From Acidobacteriaceae bacterium (GTDB taxonomy: Bacteria > Acidobacteriota > Terriglobia > Terriglobales > Acidobacteriaceae): DNA of 42,670 nucleotides. Shown here piece after piece: positions 32,558-41,680 of the stretch. The stretch is from the NCBI GenBank assembly GCA_025355505.1, contig JANXZM010000073.1, forward strand, positions 1 through 42,670. Reading direction: 5' to 3'. The translations under genes were made by a program, and so were the position numbers. The stretch's first letter is position 1, and every line of letters begins with the position of its first letter. The notes under the pieces were generated by a model. That model had not been told where the DNA came from. It did no database searches and saw only the letters and a list, made by a program, of their open reading frames with translations.

Positions 32558-33262
32558 TTACTCTGCGGAGTGCAGTTCAGCTTCGAGAGCTTTCAGGTCG
32601 TAGATGGTCAAGCTGCGTCCTTCTATTTTCAGCATCCCTTCCGCCTGCAGGCGGGAAAGATTACGGGAAACCAGTTCGCGCACCGTGCCAATCTGTGACG
32701 CGAGTTCCTGGTTGCTAACCGGGAGATTGATTTCCACCCCCTCTCTCGTACGCTTGCCTTCCTTCTCAGCCAGACGCAGCAAGAAGGACGCAAGACGATG
32801 TCGCACCGTGGTAAATGAAAGTTCTTCGATGATTCCAACCAGGCGCCGGAGCCGCGATCCAACCACCCGCAAGACCTTGAGTGCCACCTGGGGATGCGCC
32901 AGACACAGGGCTTGAAAATCCTGCTTGCTGATGAACAGCAGAGTCGCATCGTCAATCGCGGCGGCCGACGCCGGATAGCTCCCGCCATCAAACACCGGCA
33001 GTTCCGCGATCGAACTGCCCGGCCCATCGATACTCAACACCTGCTCCCGGCCGTTGGCGGAGCTTTTGAAGATGCGGACATGCCCAGTCTCCACCACATA
33101 CAGCCCGGAGCACGGCGCGCCTTCGCCAAAAACGATTTCGCCCGCCGTGTAGCGCCGCGGAACGGCACGCTCCGTCAGGAAGGTCAGTTCGGCTTCCGTC
33201 AGCCCCGAGAAAATCGGCACTTTCGCGAGCGTAGGTCCCGATGTGAACTTGGCTTGCGGCAC
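32558..33262 (-). CDS. Crp/Fnr-family transcription regulator
   Basis: A 234-residue regulator. Residues about 18-135 are a cyclic-nucleotide-binding-like beta-roll (GEIVFGEGAPCSGLYVVETGHVRIFK...IAELPVFDGGSYPASAAAID). A long dimer helix (about 137-160) follows, then a winged helix-turn-helix (SNQELASQIGTVRELVSRNLSRLQAEGML) with the E-VSR recognition-helix pattern of the FNR/DNR/CRP superfamily. There is no N-terminal Cys cluster, so it is not an oxygen-sensing FNR. A DNR-like or NO-responsive role is suggested by the adjacent ric gene. The GTG at 33262 has no ribosome site, and a TACAAT hexamer ends 7 nt before it, so the mRNA may be leaderless. Confidence 0.92.
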   Translation of the reverse strand: MPQAKFTSGPTLAKVPIFSGLTEAELTFLTERAVPRRYTAGEIVFGEGAPCSGLYVVETGHVRIFKSSANGREQVLSIDGPGSSIAELPVFDGGSYPASAAAIDDATLLFISKQDFQALCLAHPQVALKVLRVVGSRLRRLVGIIEELSFTTVRHRLASFLLRLAEKEGKRTREGVEINLPVSNQELASQIGTVRELVSRNLSRLQAEGMLKIEGRSLTIYDLKALEAELHSAE

Positions 33263-33497
33263 GGTGGCTATTGTACCGGCCCTGGCACACGATTTTCGAA
33301 CTTTGCTCAGTTCGACCTAATGTTGATCCACGGGCCGACGGAGCGAGCGCGAGACCTCCACCAACAGCGGGGTGCCGGCGTCAGTTCCATGCTGACGAGT
33401 TTTGGGTTGCGCATTGCTTGTTTTCGTTCCTGGCGGGCGGTAATATCTGCAACTACTTCATGGAGTATCTTCAAGAACCGAACGTGTGTTGCCACTT
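33263..33497. other. Upstream region of the Crp/Fnr regulator gene
   Basis: Together with the adjacent repeat this is a 388-bp gene-free stretch. TACAAT (33275-33270, minus) is a good -10 hexamer placed so that transcription would begin within one or two bases of the GTG start codon. I see no good -35. The rest holds no recognised gene. Confidence 0.4.
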
Positions 33498-33626
33498 AGC
33501 AGCCCGTGGTACAAGTATGTTTTGTATCAGGGTATGCCTTCAGGGCATGCCGTATGTGCCGTGTTATGAGGGCGCATTTAGGCGCTGGTTTTGGGCCTGG
33601 AGTTTCACCACGGGCTGTTAGGCGTC
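33498..33626 (+). repeat. Dispersed repeat R2, copy A
   Basis: The core at 33534-33626 matches 41681-41772 in the same orientation, with landmarks TGCCGTGTTATGAGGGCGC, TTTAGGCGCTGGTTTTGGGC and CTGGAGTTT. This copy is also bounded by inverted ends, AGCAGCCCGTGGT (33498-33510) and ACCACGGGCTGTT (33607-33619), and holds a small hairpin ATGCC/GGCAT. There is no coding capacity. It looks like a small non-autonomous element, but target duplications were not identified. Confidence 0.8.
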
Positions 33627-33650
33627 GCATCGCCGTGGTAACCTCGTCGC

Positions 33651-34967
33651 TTACTTCAGCCCTACGGCGGCGAACGCGTTCTGAGCTTCGGGGTTGCTCA
33701 TGAACGTGTTCCAGACGAAGTTACTGCGCTGGTTTTCCGCCATCAACATGGTGATTCCCGAGTCGATTCCGATAACATCGGGATCGTACCACCCGCTCAG
33801 TGGATCAAAAGCGTCGACAAACCCGTAGCGTTGCCAGGCTTGCGGAAACTGCGAGCGAATGTTCCGCAACGCACCCAGGCAATCGCTCGAAGCGAAAGGC
33901 AGCGAGCCGCCCGCGGCGCAGGGCACTACGCTGCCGTCAATCGGACCCATCGCAGGCGGCCCGCCCCACACGACATATCCACTGGCCGAGTCCGATGCGG
34001 TGATGCCCCACAGCTTCGACTGGTAGTCCGCGAACTGGCTCTGCAAGGAAAGGCAAAACAGCTTGTGCGCCTTGGTCGCGGTCACGGAATTGTTGAAGTA
34101 GTTCGTGTACTTGTCACTCTTGTTCCGGAAGTCGAACCAGGCATGAGAATACTGGTGAATGAACAAGGGGGCGTTCAGGTTGGTGATATAGGTAAGCCCC
34201 TGATAGGCGAGGGTCGGGCGCGCAAAGGCATCCCACGAGGAGGCCGGAACCGGGCTGGCCGTGGAGCCGATCGCCAGCAGGTACAGCATCATCAGCTCGC
34301 TATAGGTGTCCCAGCGGCTGGTGATAAATCCGCTCTCCGGGGTCCACCCTACCGAAAAAGTCGCGCCGCCGTTGAGCATCCAGGGCCAGTTCACACGGTT
34401 ATAGATTTGGTTTGCCAGGCTTTGGATCTGCGCGTCCTGGAAGTACTGGCGGCAGGCCAGCACTCCGCAGAGCAGGATCGAGGTGTCAATCGACGAGAGC
34501 TCGCTGCTCTGAACGCGAGCGCCTGTGTTCATATCGATGAAGTGATAGAAGAATCCGTTAACGTTGGTCTGGTGATTGGCCAGGAAATCGAGCGTGGCGG
34601 TGACGCGGGATTGGATCTGCGCGGCATCTCCGTAGCCACGCTTATGTCCGATGCACAGCGCAGTCAGGGCAAATCCGGTGGAGGCGATGCTCGATACGGT
34701 GCGGCTGTCGTTCCCGGCCGCCAGCGCGCGGTCTTTCACCTGCCCGGTCGCAGCACTGGCCTGTTCCCAGAAAAACTGAAAGATGGCGCGCTCGATTTGA
34801 TCCAGAAATTCATCATCGGACACCGCCGGCGGCGGGGATGACGAACCTCCACCGCAGGAAACCATCGCCACCGCAAAGTTCAACGCCGGATACGCCAGTG
34901 CGACCTTGGCGGAGTGCTGCAGCAGTTCGCGGCGGGTGAGCCCACGAGCCAACCCTTGTGGTGTCAT
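33651..34967 (-). CDS. GH144-like ("putative glucoamylase" family) secreted lipoprotein
   Basis: A 438-residue exported enzyme. The N-terminus reads TRRELLQHS, a twin-arginine-like motif, then a hydrophobic stretch and the likely lipobox AMVSC-GGG near residue 38, so it is probably a lipoprotein. From residue about 50 the sequence matches the Pfam glycoamylase family, now linked to GH144/GH162 beta-1,2-glucanases: FFWEQASAATGQVKDRA, SIASTGFALTALCIG, GFFYHFIDMNTG, SSIDTSILLCGVL, GFITSRWDTYSELMMLYLLAIG, FIHQYSHAWFDFRN, and a late YDPDVIGIDSGITMLMAENQRS. The substrate (beta-1,2-glucan or another oligoglucan) is inferred from the family only. GAGG lies 7 nt before the ATG at 34967. It starts 22 bp after the GH39 gene and is the last gene of the locus. 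Confidence 0.88.
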   Translation of the reverse strand: MTPQGLARGLTRRELLQHSAKVALAYPALNFAVAMVSCGGGSSSPPPAVSDDEFLDQIERAIFQFFWEQASAATGQVKDRALAAGNDSRTVSSIASTGFALTALCIGHKRGYGDAAQIQSRVTATLDFLANHQTNVNGFFYHFIDMNTGARVQSSELSSIDTSILLCGVLACRQYFQDAQIQSLANQIYNRVNWPWMLNGGATFSVGWTPESGFITSRWDTYSELMMLYLLAIGSTASPVPASSWDAFARPTLAYQGLTYITNLNAPLFIHQYSHAWFDFRNKSDKYTNYFNNSVTATKAHKLFCLSLQSQFADYQSKLWGITASDSASGYVVWGGPPAMGPIDGSVVPCAAGGSLPFASSDCLGALRNIRSQFPQAWQRYGFVDAFDPLSGWYDPDVIGIDSGITMLMAENQRSNFVWNTFMSNPEAQNAFAAVGLK

Positions 34968-34989
34968 AAGTGCCTCACCCCCGGCCCGT

Positions 34990-36510
34990 CTACTGAGCGC
35001 CTTTCAGCTCCAGCAGCACAAGTCCGTGCGCCGGGATCTTGATGGTGACCGATCCGTTCTTCAGTTTGTACACCTCGGGCGCTGAGAGTTGGGCTGCGCT
35101 GCGGAGTTCCCGGATCTGTGCCTGGGTTGGATAAGGCGGGGAGCCCATAATCCGATATGCCTTATGCACGTCGCCGTGTTCGCGATCGACACGCGATACC
35201 TTCACCCGGGACGCATTCGTCTCCCGGAAGTTTAATTTTATATCCTTGTCGCTGCCCGCGCCTCCCGGAGGAGCCAGGTTCCAAGCCGCGACCACCAGGG
35301 TGCCGTCCTGGCGGCGGGTGGCCAAAATGGAGTCTGAGGCAACGGCCAGGCGCTCGTCGCCGAGAAGATGGAGAAGCCGGAAGGCGTTAAAGGCGGGCTT
35401 CGGGATTCCTCCCGCTGCGATCAGGCCAAAGCCGCCGTAAAACGGCTGCTTCACCACGCCCTGCTCCTCAAACACATCGGAGAAGGTCCAGTAGGACATC
35501 TCGTTCACCAGTCCGTCGCACTGGCGGATCGTATCGGCCATCCACGGCCCCATGTATGCCGTGTCGGTCACCTCTGGCTCATTCATATAGCTCGCGTTGA
35601 ACTCACTCCAGAACAAGGGCAGGTTCGGCATGGGCGAAGCCTTGATCTGTTCATGAACCTTCTTCACGGCGCGGCACACCATGCGGTCGCGCGGGATCGC
35701 CTCATGCGTGCCAAACACGTCTTCGGACTTGTCGTTTCCGTACACGTGCGATGAGATGAAGTCCACGGGAACTTTGTTCTCCGCGCAGTGCCGGATAAAC
35801 GCATCCGCCCATGCCGCCTGGGCAGTGGCGGGTCCGCCGACGCGCAACCGCGCGCTTACCGCCTTGAGGGCTCGCGCGGTGCCATCGTACAACTCAAAAT
35901 AGGTGGCCTGCTTTGGATCGCCTCTCCAGAAGTCCAAGTTGGGCTCGTTCCAGACTTCGAAGTACCACTGCGCTACCTCGTCGATCCCATAGCGATCCAC
36001 CAGATGTTGGGCGAAGAGGGTGATCAGGCGCTCCCAATTCTCCCAGTTCTTGGGTGGCGAGACATTCTCCTTGTACCAGAAGGGATGGATCGCGTTCTTG
36101 TCCGCGGCCAGCTTGTTGGGCATGAAGCTCAGTTCGACGAAGGGACGAACGCCGTTGGCCAGCAAGCCGTCATAAACCTGGTCCACATACGAGAAATTAC
36201 AGATCGGGCGCCCCTGCTCATCCTCATCGTAAACGCCCATCTCGTCATGGAAGATGGCGTGGAAACGAACGTACTGGAAGTCCGTGATCTGCTTGACCTC
36301 GCGCAGATCCTGACGATAGCTCTCGCGCAGTGTAACCATGGCGCGCTCAGAGCCGAACATGTGTTCCCAGAAATGGGGGAAGGCATGGGCGGGAGCGTTC
36401 GCGTCAATGACCACCGTCTCGGTTATGGTTTGTGCGATCGCAGGGCGATTCCCAACCATCGCGCTAACCGTGCATAGAAAAAGCGCTAAGAAGCCCTGTC
36501 GCGTAATCAT
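34990..36510 (-). CDS. GH39-family glycosidase, probable beta-xylosidase
   Basis: A 506-residue secreted retaining glycoside hydrolase with signal peptide (cleavage at AIAQ, residue 27). The TIM barrel shows the general acid/base Glu189 in YFEVWNEPNLDFW and the probable nucleophile Glu303 in LFWSEFNASY, both typical of GH39 and clan GH-A. A C-terminal beta-sandwich (about 390-505) is present. GH39 enzymes are beta-xylosidases or alpha-L-iduronidases; xylosidase is more likely in this context. AAGGA lies 6 nt upstream of the ATG at 36510. The 72-bp gap to the TonB receptor gene contains an imperfect hairpin (CCGAGCG/CGCTCGG) that could lower expression of this gene relative to the receptor. 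Confidence 0.93.
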   Translation of the reverse strand: MITRQGFLALFLCTVSAMVGNRPAIAQTITETVVIDANAPAHAFPHFWEHMFGSERAMVTLRESYRQDLREVKQITDFQYVRFHAIFHDEMGVYDEDEQGRPICNFSYVDQVYDGLLANGVRPFVELSFMPNKLAADKNAIHPFWYKENVSPPKNWENWERLITLFAQHLVDRYGIDEVAQWYFEVWNEPNLDFWRGDPKQATYFELYDGTARALKAVSARLRVGGPATAQAAWADAFIRHCAENKVPVDFISSHVYGNDKSEDVFGTHEAIPRDRMVCRAVKKVHEQIKASPMPNLPLFWSEFNASYMNEPEVTDTAYMGPWMADTIRQCDGLVNEMSYWTFSDVFEEQGVVKQPFYGGFGLIAAGGIPKPAFNAFRLLHLLGDERLAVASDSILATRRQDGTLVVAAWNLAPPGGAGSDKDIKLNFRETNASRVKVSRVDREHGDVHKAYRIMGSPPYPTQAQIRELRSAAQLSAPEVYKLKNGSVTIKIPAHGLVLLELKGAQ

Positions 36511-36582
36511 GAAAGTCCTTGCAGAAGCGGGGCCGAGCGACAGCCTCGCTTCAGGTCTGCCGCTCGGGGAACTCCCCTAAAG

Positions 36583-39500
36583 TTAGAAACTCAGCCTTAT
36601 CTGAACTTCCATCACTCGGCCTGCGAGGCCCTGGGTGGCTCGACTGAAGTCACCGCCATTGGTGAAATCGGTATTGCTCTGGCCGCCCGTCTGAAATGGA
36701 GGCAGGTTGAGTATATTAAAGATGTTGAAAAAGTTTGCCCGGAGGTCGAGGGCAGCGGCTTCTCCCAGGTGCATGAATCCGGGAAGCATGGTGTGTTTTC
36801 CCAGCGTCATGTCAATCTGACGGTAGATAGGCCCGCGAAACCGGTTGCGCCCAATGCCATTGTTTCCACGCTTTCGGGCGGTAATGCAATTCGCCGGAAA
36901 GTCTGGGCAGGCACCCCCAGGGGCTATGTTGAAGTAGTCGAATCCGCCAAGCGGGTGAGCGGCATTCTTGGGAAATACCCCATTAATAAAATCCTGGTTG
37001 GAAGAAGCAGTCCCGCCTTGCCCGTCCCATTGCGTAGGAAAGTCGTTACCGATTCCGTCGCCATTGATGTCATTGGCAACACCTCCCGGAGTCCCAAAGA
37101 AGCAGCAGCCCTGTTGTGGCGTCCAAGGGAAGCCCGAGTGAACGGTCAGGACACCATTGATCTGCCAGCCACCGAGAGCTTTCCCAACAAAGCCATGCTG
37201 GCCCCTGAAGATTGGCAGATCCCACAAACCAAACAAGACGAACTGATGGCGGACATCGAAGTCCGACGGGCCATAGTCAAGACTCTGTTGGCTGGGATCC
37301 GCTTGCTGTGTCCCACGACCAAACGAGGCAGTATCCAGACTCTTGCTCCAGCGGTAGCTGCCGTCCACCTGAAAGCCGTTGCCGTACGCCTTGTTGACAT
37401 GCAGAACCATGGAGTTGTAGTTCGCACTCACGTCGGGCAAGGGGAAAAATATGCGGTCGAAGTTGGGATTTCCTGTCAGCCGTGGCGTGATTGGATTACC
37501 GTTGACATCGGCTTCCTGGACCATGTCCTTGTTATTCGCGCACCCTTTGCAGTTGAACGAGTCCCCCGGCGTGAAGCGATTCATGTCGATGGTACGAACC
37601 AGCTTGTGGCCGGCACTGCCCTGGTAAGCAAGGGAAAAAAACATCCTTCTGAGTAACTGATACTGCATCTCCAACGAGTAGTTATAAACATAGGTCACGG
37701 GCATGTGTTTTGGAGACCCGTCAACCTCGATGTATTGGTCGCGGCGAACAAAACCGCCGGGCAAAGTAACCGGCGAGGGTGCTAGCAGGCCGCCGGTCAC
37801 AGGATCAATCCCGCTTTGCAGAGCCGGATTGACCGGATACGAAAGCGGATCACCCGGATTGGAAAAAGAATAGAGAATGCCTCCGCCGGCGTCGCAACAC
37901 AGGCCGATGCCGCCGGCCGCGAACGGCGGGTTGAAACGGGCATTGTTGAAGAGATTGAAGAACTGGCGGTCGTAGCCCATGCCAACACCGCCACGGAAGA
38001 CCAGTTTGCCGTCGTACTGGGTCGGAGCATAGGAGAACCCGATCCGCGGTGCAATGTTGTGGCGGTTCGGCTCGTAGAGCTGGCTGACCGGCGCAACGTG
38101 CCCATCAATGATGCCGTTCGGCCCCGGGATGTAGTTGCTCAGGCGACCGTTTTTCTCGCTGAAGGGTGTCGTGTACTCGTAGCGCACACCGAGGTTCACG
38201 GTAAGGTTCTGGCGCACTTTCCAGTCGTTCTGCACGAAAAAATTATAGGAACTGTCGCGGAAGTAGAATCGGCTGTTCGGCGTACCACCGGTGAGCGGGT
38301 TAATGTCGGCAGAGTTCTCAAAGAACGGTGCATCGTTTGCCAGGGATAGAAAGTTGTCGAAGAAAAACTGGGGGCGAGCGTGTTGTCGCCTGAGACTGTT
38401 GTCCTGCTCGCGAATTATCTGGGCTCCAACTCTCCAGGTCTTATTGCCGATTTGTTTGCTGAGGATGTCGCGGAACTCGAAGGTGTTCTGAACCAGAATC
38501 TTCGGCAGGTTAAAATCGGCTCCATACTGCAAGCCTCCACCGCCGGGCAGGCCGAGTCCGTCTCCGCCGGCGAAATTGAACCCGTTGGTATCCAGTTGCG
38601 GAATGTGCAGGTTCTTGCTGATGTTGCTGAGCTCGTCATCATGAAATCGCGTGAAACTCAGTCGAGCCTCATTGAGGACGGTTGGGCTGAAGGTATGAAT
38701 CCAGGTCACCATGGCAGCGTTGTTGTCCGGCTTGAGGGGATGATCCTGAAAACGCCGGCCCGAGCCAAACGTACCAACATTGCTCAGCCGTGTGAGATAG
38801 CCACTCACTCCGAATTGGTCCTTGGACCGGTTATAGTCCACGCGGAGGTGGTACTGGTTCGCGTCAGTGGTGCTAGGTAAAGCCACATTGGCGTAGGTCA
38901 CATCGGGAATGCCGTCAAAAAAGGGCGGCCCCAGCACCAGGCAGGGCGACGGACATCCAGGAACCTTCTGCCCGATCGCTACGCCGTTGAGCGACCCAAT
39001 GTCGTAGCTCAATCCCAGTTGACCTTGGATAGCGTTGCCAAAGGGTGGGCTGGGTGGTGTCAATCCAGCCGAAATGATGCGGGGCACGACTCCAGGAAAG
39101 CTAAAAAGTTCGTCTGCCAAGCTGCCTGGGCGCACATTGTGGACGTAAGTTTGGAATTCCGGGGTCTCAATCCACTCGTTGGCAAAGGTGCTGTTGTTCT
39201 GGCGCTGCCCTTCATAAGAGAAAAAGAAGAACAGCTTGTCCTTGAAAATTGGACCGCCGAGGCTACCGCCAAAAAGACGCTGTTTTGTGTCTACTCTTTG
39301 AGGACATTGGCTGGCAAAGATCTTAGTGTGGTCCTGGCAGTTCAGGAGACTGGGCGTTATGCTCTGGGGACCGTAGTACTTGTTGAAGGCGTTCAGACCC
39401 TTGTCATCAAAGACGAGGACGCCGCTGCCATGAAGCTTGTTTGTCCCGTTCTGCGAGATGACTTTGATTTGCGCGCCAATGTTTCTGCCGTCCTCAGCCG

Positions 39501-40254
39501 AGTAGCTGCTAGTTACGACTTTAACCTCCTGGATCGATTCCTCGCTCGGGGTCACCACGGCGGCGCCGCCTAATCCGAGGCTGTTCACGCTTACACCGTC
39601 GATCTCGTAATTGTTGCTGGAAACGCGCTGACCGTTGGCGCTAATTTGCGGCTGATTCTCAGTCTGGAAGATACCCGAGTTCGACGCGCCGCCTAGTGCC
39701 TCGGTCCCGGGCATGAAGGTAGCAGCGTTACCTGTTCCCTGACGCGCATTATCTCCGACCACACCGGGTGCCAGGCGCAGCAATGAATAGGGGTCGCGAC
39801 CGACCTGTGGTAGGCGCTGGATATCCCGCGCCGTAATTGATCCAGAGACATCGCCGTTTTCAGTTTGTAGCGCGACCGCATCCGCGGTCACAGTCACGGA
39901 TTCGCTCACTGCACCCAACTCGAGGGTCACGTCCTGGTTCTTGCTGTCCTCAGCTGCCACAACAATGTTCGTCACACTCTTGGTCTTAAAATTGGCAACC
40001 TCCACTCTTACGGCGTATCGGCCCGGTACCAAGGCCGCCACCCGATAGAAACCGGTGTCACCGGTAACGGCACGGTGCGCGACGCCAGTCTCCTGGTTGG
40101 TGACCGTGACGGCGGCCCCGGCGACGACGGCGCCGCTCTTATCGCTTACAGTTCCTTGCAGACTCGCGCCATACTGCGCCAGCGCGGGCGCAGTCATTAG
40201 GAACACTAACGACAGCATCAGTTCTACATGGAACAGAATGCGGGTACGGCTCAT
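36583..40254 (-). CDS. TonB-dependent receptor with carboxypeptidase-regulatory-like domain
   Basis: A 1223-residue outer-membrane protein. A signal peptide (cleavage at ALAQ, residue 27) is followed by a CarboxypepD_reg-like domain (about 28-110, LQGTVSDKSGAVVAGAAVTVTNQETG...GFYRVAALVPGRYAVRVE). A plug domain follows (about 135-290, including IQRLPQVGRDPYSLLRLAPGV, SANGQRVSSNNYEIDGV and IQEVKVVTSSYSAEDGRNIG). The barrel ends in the outer-membrane-type terminus VMEVQIRLSF. This Oar-like form is greatly expanded in Acidobacteriota and imports large substrates, here probably a glycan fragment. No SusD-like partner is present. GGAGG lies 5 nt before the ATG at 40254. It is the first gene of the GH39/GH144 operon, with a LacI regulator gene divergent. 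Confidence 0.95.
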   Translation of the reverse strand: MSRTRILFHVELMLSLVFLMTAPALAQYGASLQGTVSDKSGAVVAGAAVTVTNQETGVAHRAVTGDTGFYRVAALVPGRYAVRVEVANFKTKSVTNIVVAAEDSKNQDVTLELGAVSESVTVTADAVALQTENGDVSGSITARDIQRLPQVGRDPYSLLRLAPGVVGDNARQGTGNAATFMPGTEALGGASNSGIFQTENQPQISANGQRVSSNNYEIDGVSVNSLGLGGAAVVTPSEESIQEVKVVTSSYSAEDGRNIGAQIKVISQNGTNKLHGSGVLVFDDKGLNAFNKYYGPQSITPSLLNCQDHTKIFASQCPQRVDTKQRLFGGSLGGPIFKDKLFFFFSYEGQRQNNSTFANEWIETPEFQTYVHNVRPGSLADELFSFPGVVPRIISAGLTPPSPPFGNAIQGQLGLSYDIGSLNGVAIGQKVPGCPSPCLVLGPPFFDGIPDVTYANVALPSTTDANQYHLRVDYNRSKDQFGVSGYLTRLSNVGTFGSGRRFQDHPLKPDNNAAMVTWIHTFSPTVLNEARLSFTRFHDDELSNISKNLHIPQLDTNGFNFAGGDGLGLPGGGGLQYGADFNLPKILVQNTFEFRDILSKQIGNKTWRVGAQIIREQDNSLRRQHARPQFFFDNFLSLANDAPFFENSADINPLTGGTPNSRFYFRDSSYNFFVQNDWKVRQNLTVNLGVRYEYTTPFSEKNGRLSNYIPGPNGIIDGHVAPVSQLYEPNRHNIAPRIGFSYAPTQYDGKLVFRGGVGMGYDRQFFNLFNNARFNPPFAAGGIGLCCDAGGGILYSFSNPGDPLSYPVNPALQSGIDPVTGGLLAPSPVTLPGGFVRRDQYIEVDGSPKHMPVTYVYNYSLEMQYQLLRRMFFSLAYQGSAGHKLVRTIDMNRFTPGDSFNCKGCANNKDMVQEADVNGNPITPRLTGNPNFDRIFFPLPDVSANYNSMVLHVNKAYGNGFQVDGSYRWSKSLDTASFGRGTQQADPSQQSLDYGPSDFDVRHQFVLFGLWDLPIFRGQHGFVGKALGGWQINGVLTVHSGFPWTPQQGCCFFGTPGGVANDINGDGIGNDFPTQWDGQGGTASSNQDFINGVFPKNAAHPLGGFDYFNIAPGGACPDFPANCITARKRGNNGIGRNRFRGPIYRQIDMTLGKHTMLPGFMHLGEAAALDLRANFFNIFNILNLPPFQTGGQSNTDFTNGGDFSRATQGLAGRVMEVQIRLSF

Positions 40255-40302
40255 GGCAGCCTCCGAGGCAGCTCTGCGAAGTTTGGTGGAATCGAAAAGG
40301 CA

Positions 40303-40321
40303 GTATGATGAAAAATCATAC
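40303..40321. promoter_or_regulatory. Candidate operator O1 for the TonB/GH operon
   Basis: Perfect 7-bp inverted repeat GTATGAT-GAAAA-ATCATAC, 49-67 nt upstream of the receptor start and just downstream of the likely -10 hexamer. The place suits a repressor block. The divergent LacI-family protein is the natural candidate, by context only. Confidence 0.45.
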
Positions 40322-40335
40322 TTGGTTAATGAAAA

Positions 40336-40372
40336 ATTGTAGCCAACTAAATCGCTAGTAAAGTGATTTAGT
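40336..40372 (-). promoter_or_regulatory. Candidate promoter and operator O2 for the TonB/GH operon
   Basis: On the minus strand, TACAAT (40341-40336) is a good -10 element, but the -35 is poor. Covering the spacer and -35 zone is an 8-bp inverted repeat ACTAAATC/GATTTAGT (40346-40353 and 40365-40372) with an 11-nt centre. A weak -35 under a dyad suggests regulated expression, possibly by the LacI-family protein. Confidence 0.4.
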
Positions 40373-40460
40373 AATCCAACTGGCCTTATAGCACCGTTGT
40401 CAAAACCGTGTCAAGAATATAAATCAAACCGGAAAAACATCCCTTGCTCCAAGGGGCTGG

Positions 40461-41543
40461 GTGTGCGAGACTGCGCCCGTGCCCGCGAGCAAGAAGTCGG
40501 GCCGACTCCTCTCCGGGAGCGACGGCCGTCCCAAGCGAGTAACCCTCAAGGTCTTGGCCGACCATCTTGGCTTGTCCCCGGCTACGGTTTCGCTGGTCAT
40601 CAACCGCGCCTCGGTGGCCGATTCCATCCCGCAGGCGACCCAGGAACGCATTTTTGCCGCAGCCCACGAGTTGAACTATCGTCCCAGTTTTGCCGCTCGC
40701 TGGGCGCGCACGGCGCGCAGCTTCACCATCGGCGTCCTCGTCCCCGAAGTAAGCGAAGGCTATGCCTCCCTGGTCATGAGCGGAATCGAGGGGTATCTCC
40801 TGCGGGAAGGTTATTTTTATCTGGTGGCCAGCCATCGCCACCGCGACGATCTCATTGACGAGTATCCGCGCATGCTGGTGGCGCGTTCGGTGGATGGGCT
40901 GATTGCGCTCGACACGCCCTGGCGCCACCAACTGCCAGTCCCCGTGGTGACGGTTTCCGGCCACAACCAATCGAATGGTGTCACCAACATCCTGCTCGAT
41001 CACGACCGGGCGGCGCAGCTCGCGCTAGGTCACCTGCAGCAACTTGGGCACGAACGCATCGCCTTCATCAAGGGGCAGGAATTCAGTTCGGATACGGCAG
41101 CCCGATGGGAATCGATCGTTAATGTGGCGGCCCGTCTTGGCCTCCGGGTTTCGCCGAAGCTCACCGTCCAACTGGAAGGCGACCTGGCTTCGCCCGAACT
41201 CGGCTACCGGGTTACCAACCGCCTGCTGGAGCGTAATGCGCGTTTTACCGCCCTGTTCGCCTTCAACGACACCTCGGCCATTGGCGCGATCGGGGCGCTC
41301 CGCCATCACAAGCTTCAAGTACCCCAGGACGTCTCCGTGGTCGGCTTTGACGACATCCAGAGCGCGGCCTTCCACAGCCCCCAACTAACCACCGTCCGCC
41401 AGCCCCTGAAAAAGATGGGCATGATGGCCGCCGAGGCTCTGCTGCGGCGGATTGCTCGTCCCGATGACAACTCCTATCCGCGGGCGATTGTCATCGAACC
41501 CGAACTCGTCGTGCGAAAGTCTACTGCCCGCGCAGCGGGCTAG
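40461..41543 (+). CDS. LacI-family transcriptional regulator
   Basis: A 360-residue regulator. The N-terminal helix-turn-helix and hinge helix read VTLKVLADHLGLSPATVSLVINRA...ERIFAAAHELNYRPSFAARWART. The rest is a periplasmic-binding-protein-like ligand domain (TIGVLVPEVSEGYASLVMSGIEGYL...DGLIALDTP...VTNILLDHDRAAQLALGHL...FAFNDTSAIGAIGAL...VSVVGFDDIQSAAFHSPQLTTV). About 26 basic/Ser-rich residues precede the HTH, a little longer than usual, so a start downstream of the GTG at 40461 (with AAGGGG 4 nt before it) is possible. It is divergent from the TonB/GH39/GH144 operon and is probably its sugar-responsive regulator. Confidence 0.94.
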   Translation: MCETAPVPASKKSGRLLSGSDGRPKRVTLKVLADHLGLSPATVSLVINRASVADSIPQATQERIFAAAHELNYRPSFAARWARTARSFTIGVLVPEVSEGYASLVMSGIEGYLLREGYFYLVASHRHRDDLIDEYPRMLVARSVDGLIALDTPWRHQLPVPVVTVSGHNQSNGVTNILLDHDRAAQLALGHLQQLGHERIAFIKGQEFSSDTAARWESIVNVAARLGLRVSPKLTVQLEGDLASPELGYRVTNRLLERNARFTALFAFNDTSAIGAIGALRHHKLQVPQDVSVVGFDDIQSAAFHSPQLTTVRQPLKKMGMMAAEALLRRIARPDDNSYPRAIVIEPELVVRKSTARAAG

Positions 41544-41680
41544 CTTGAACAGCATGGGATTTGTGGCCGGCGACTGCCGGACACTTCCACAAAACGCTTG
41601 CACTCTTTCTGATTGTGATAATGACCACGCCGCTCACAATTGCTACCGTAGCCTTTGCCGACAGTGGGTCTGGGGCATGG

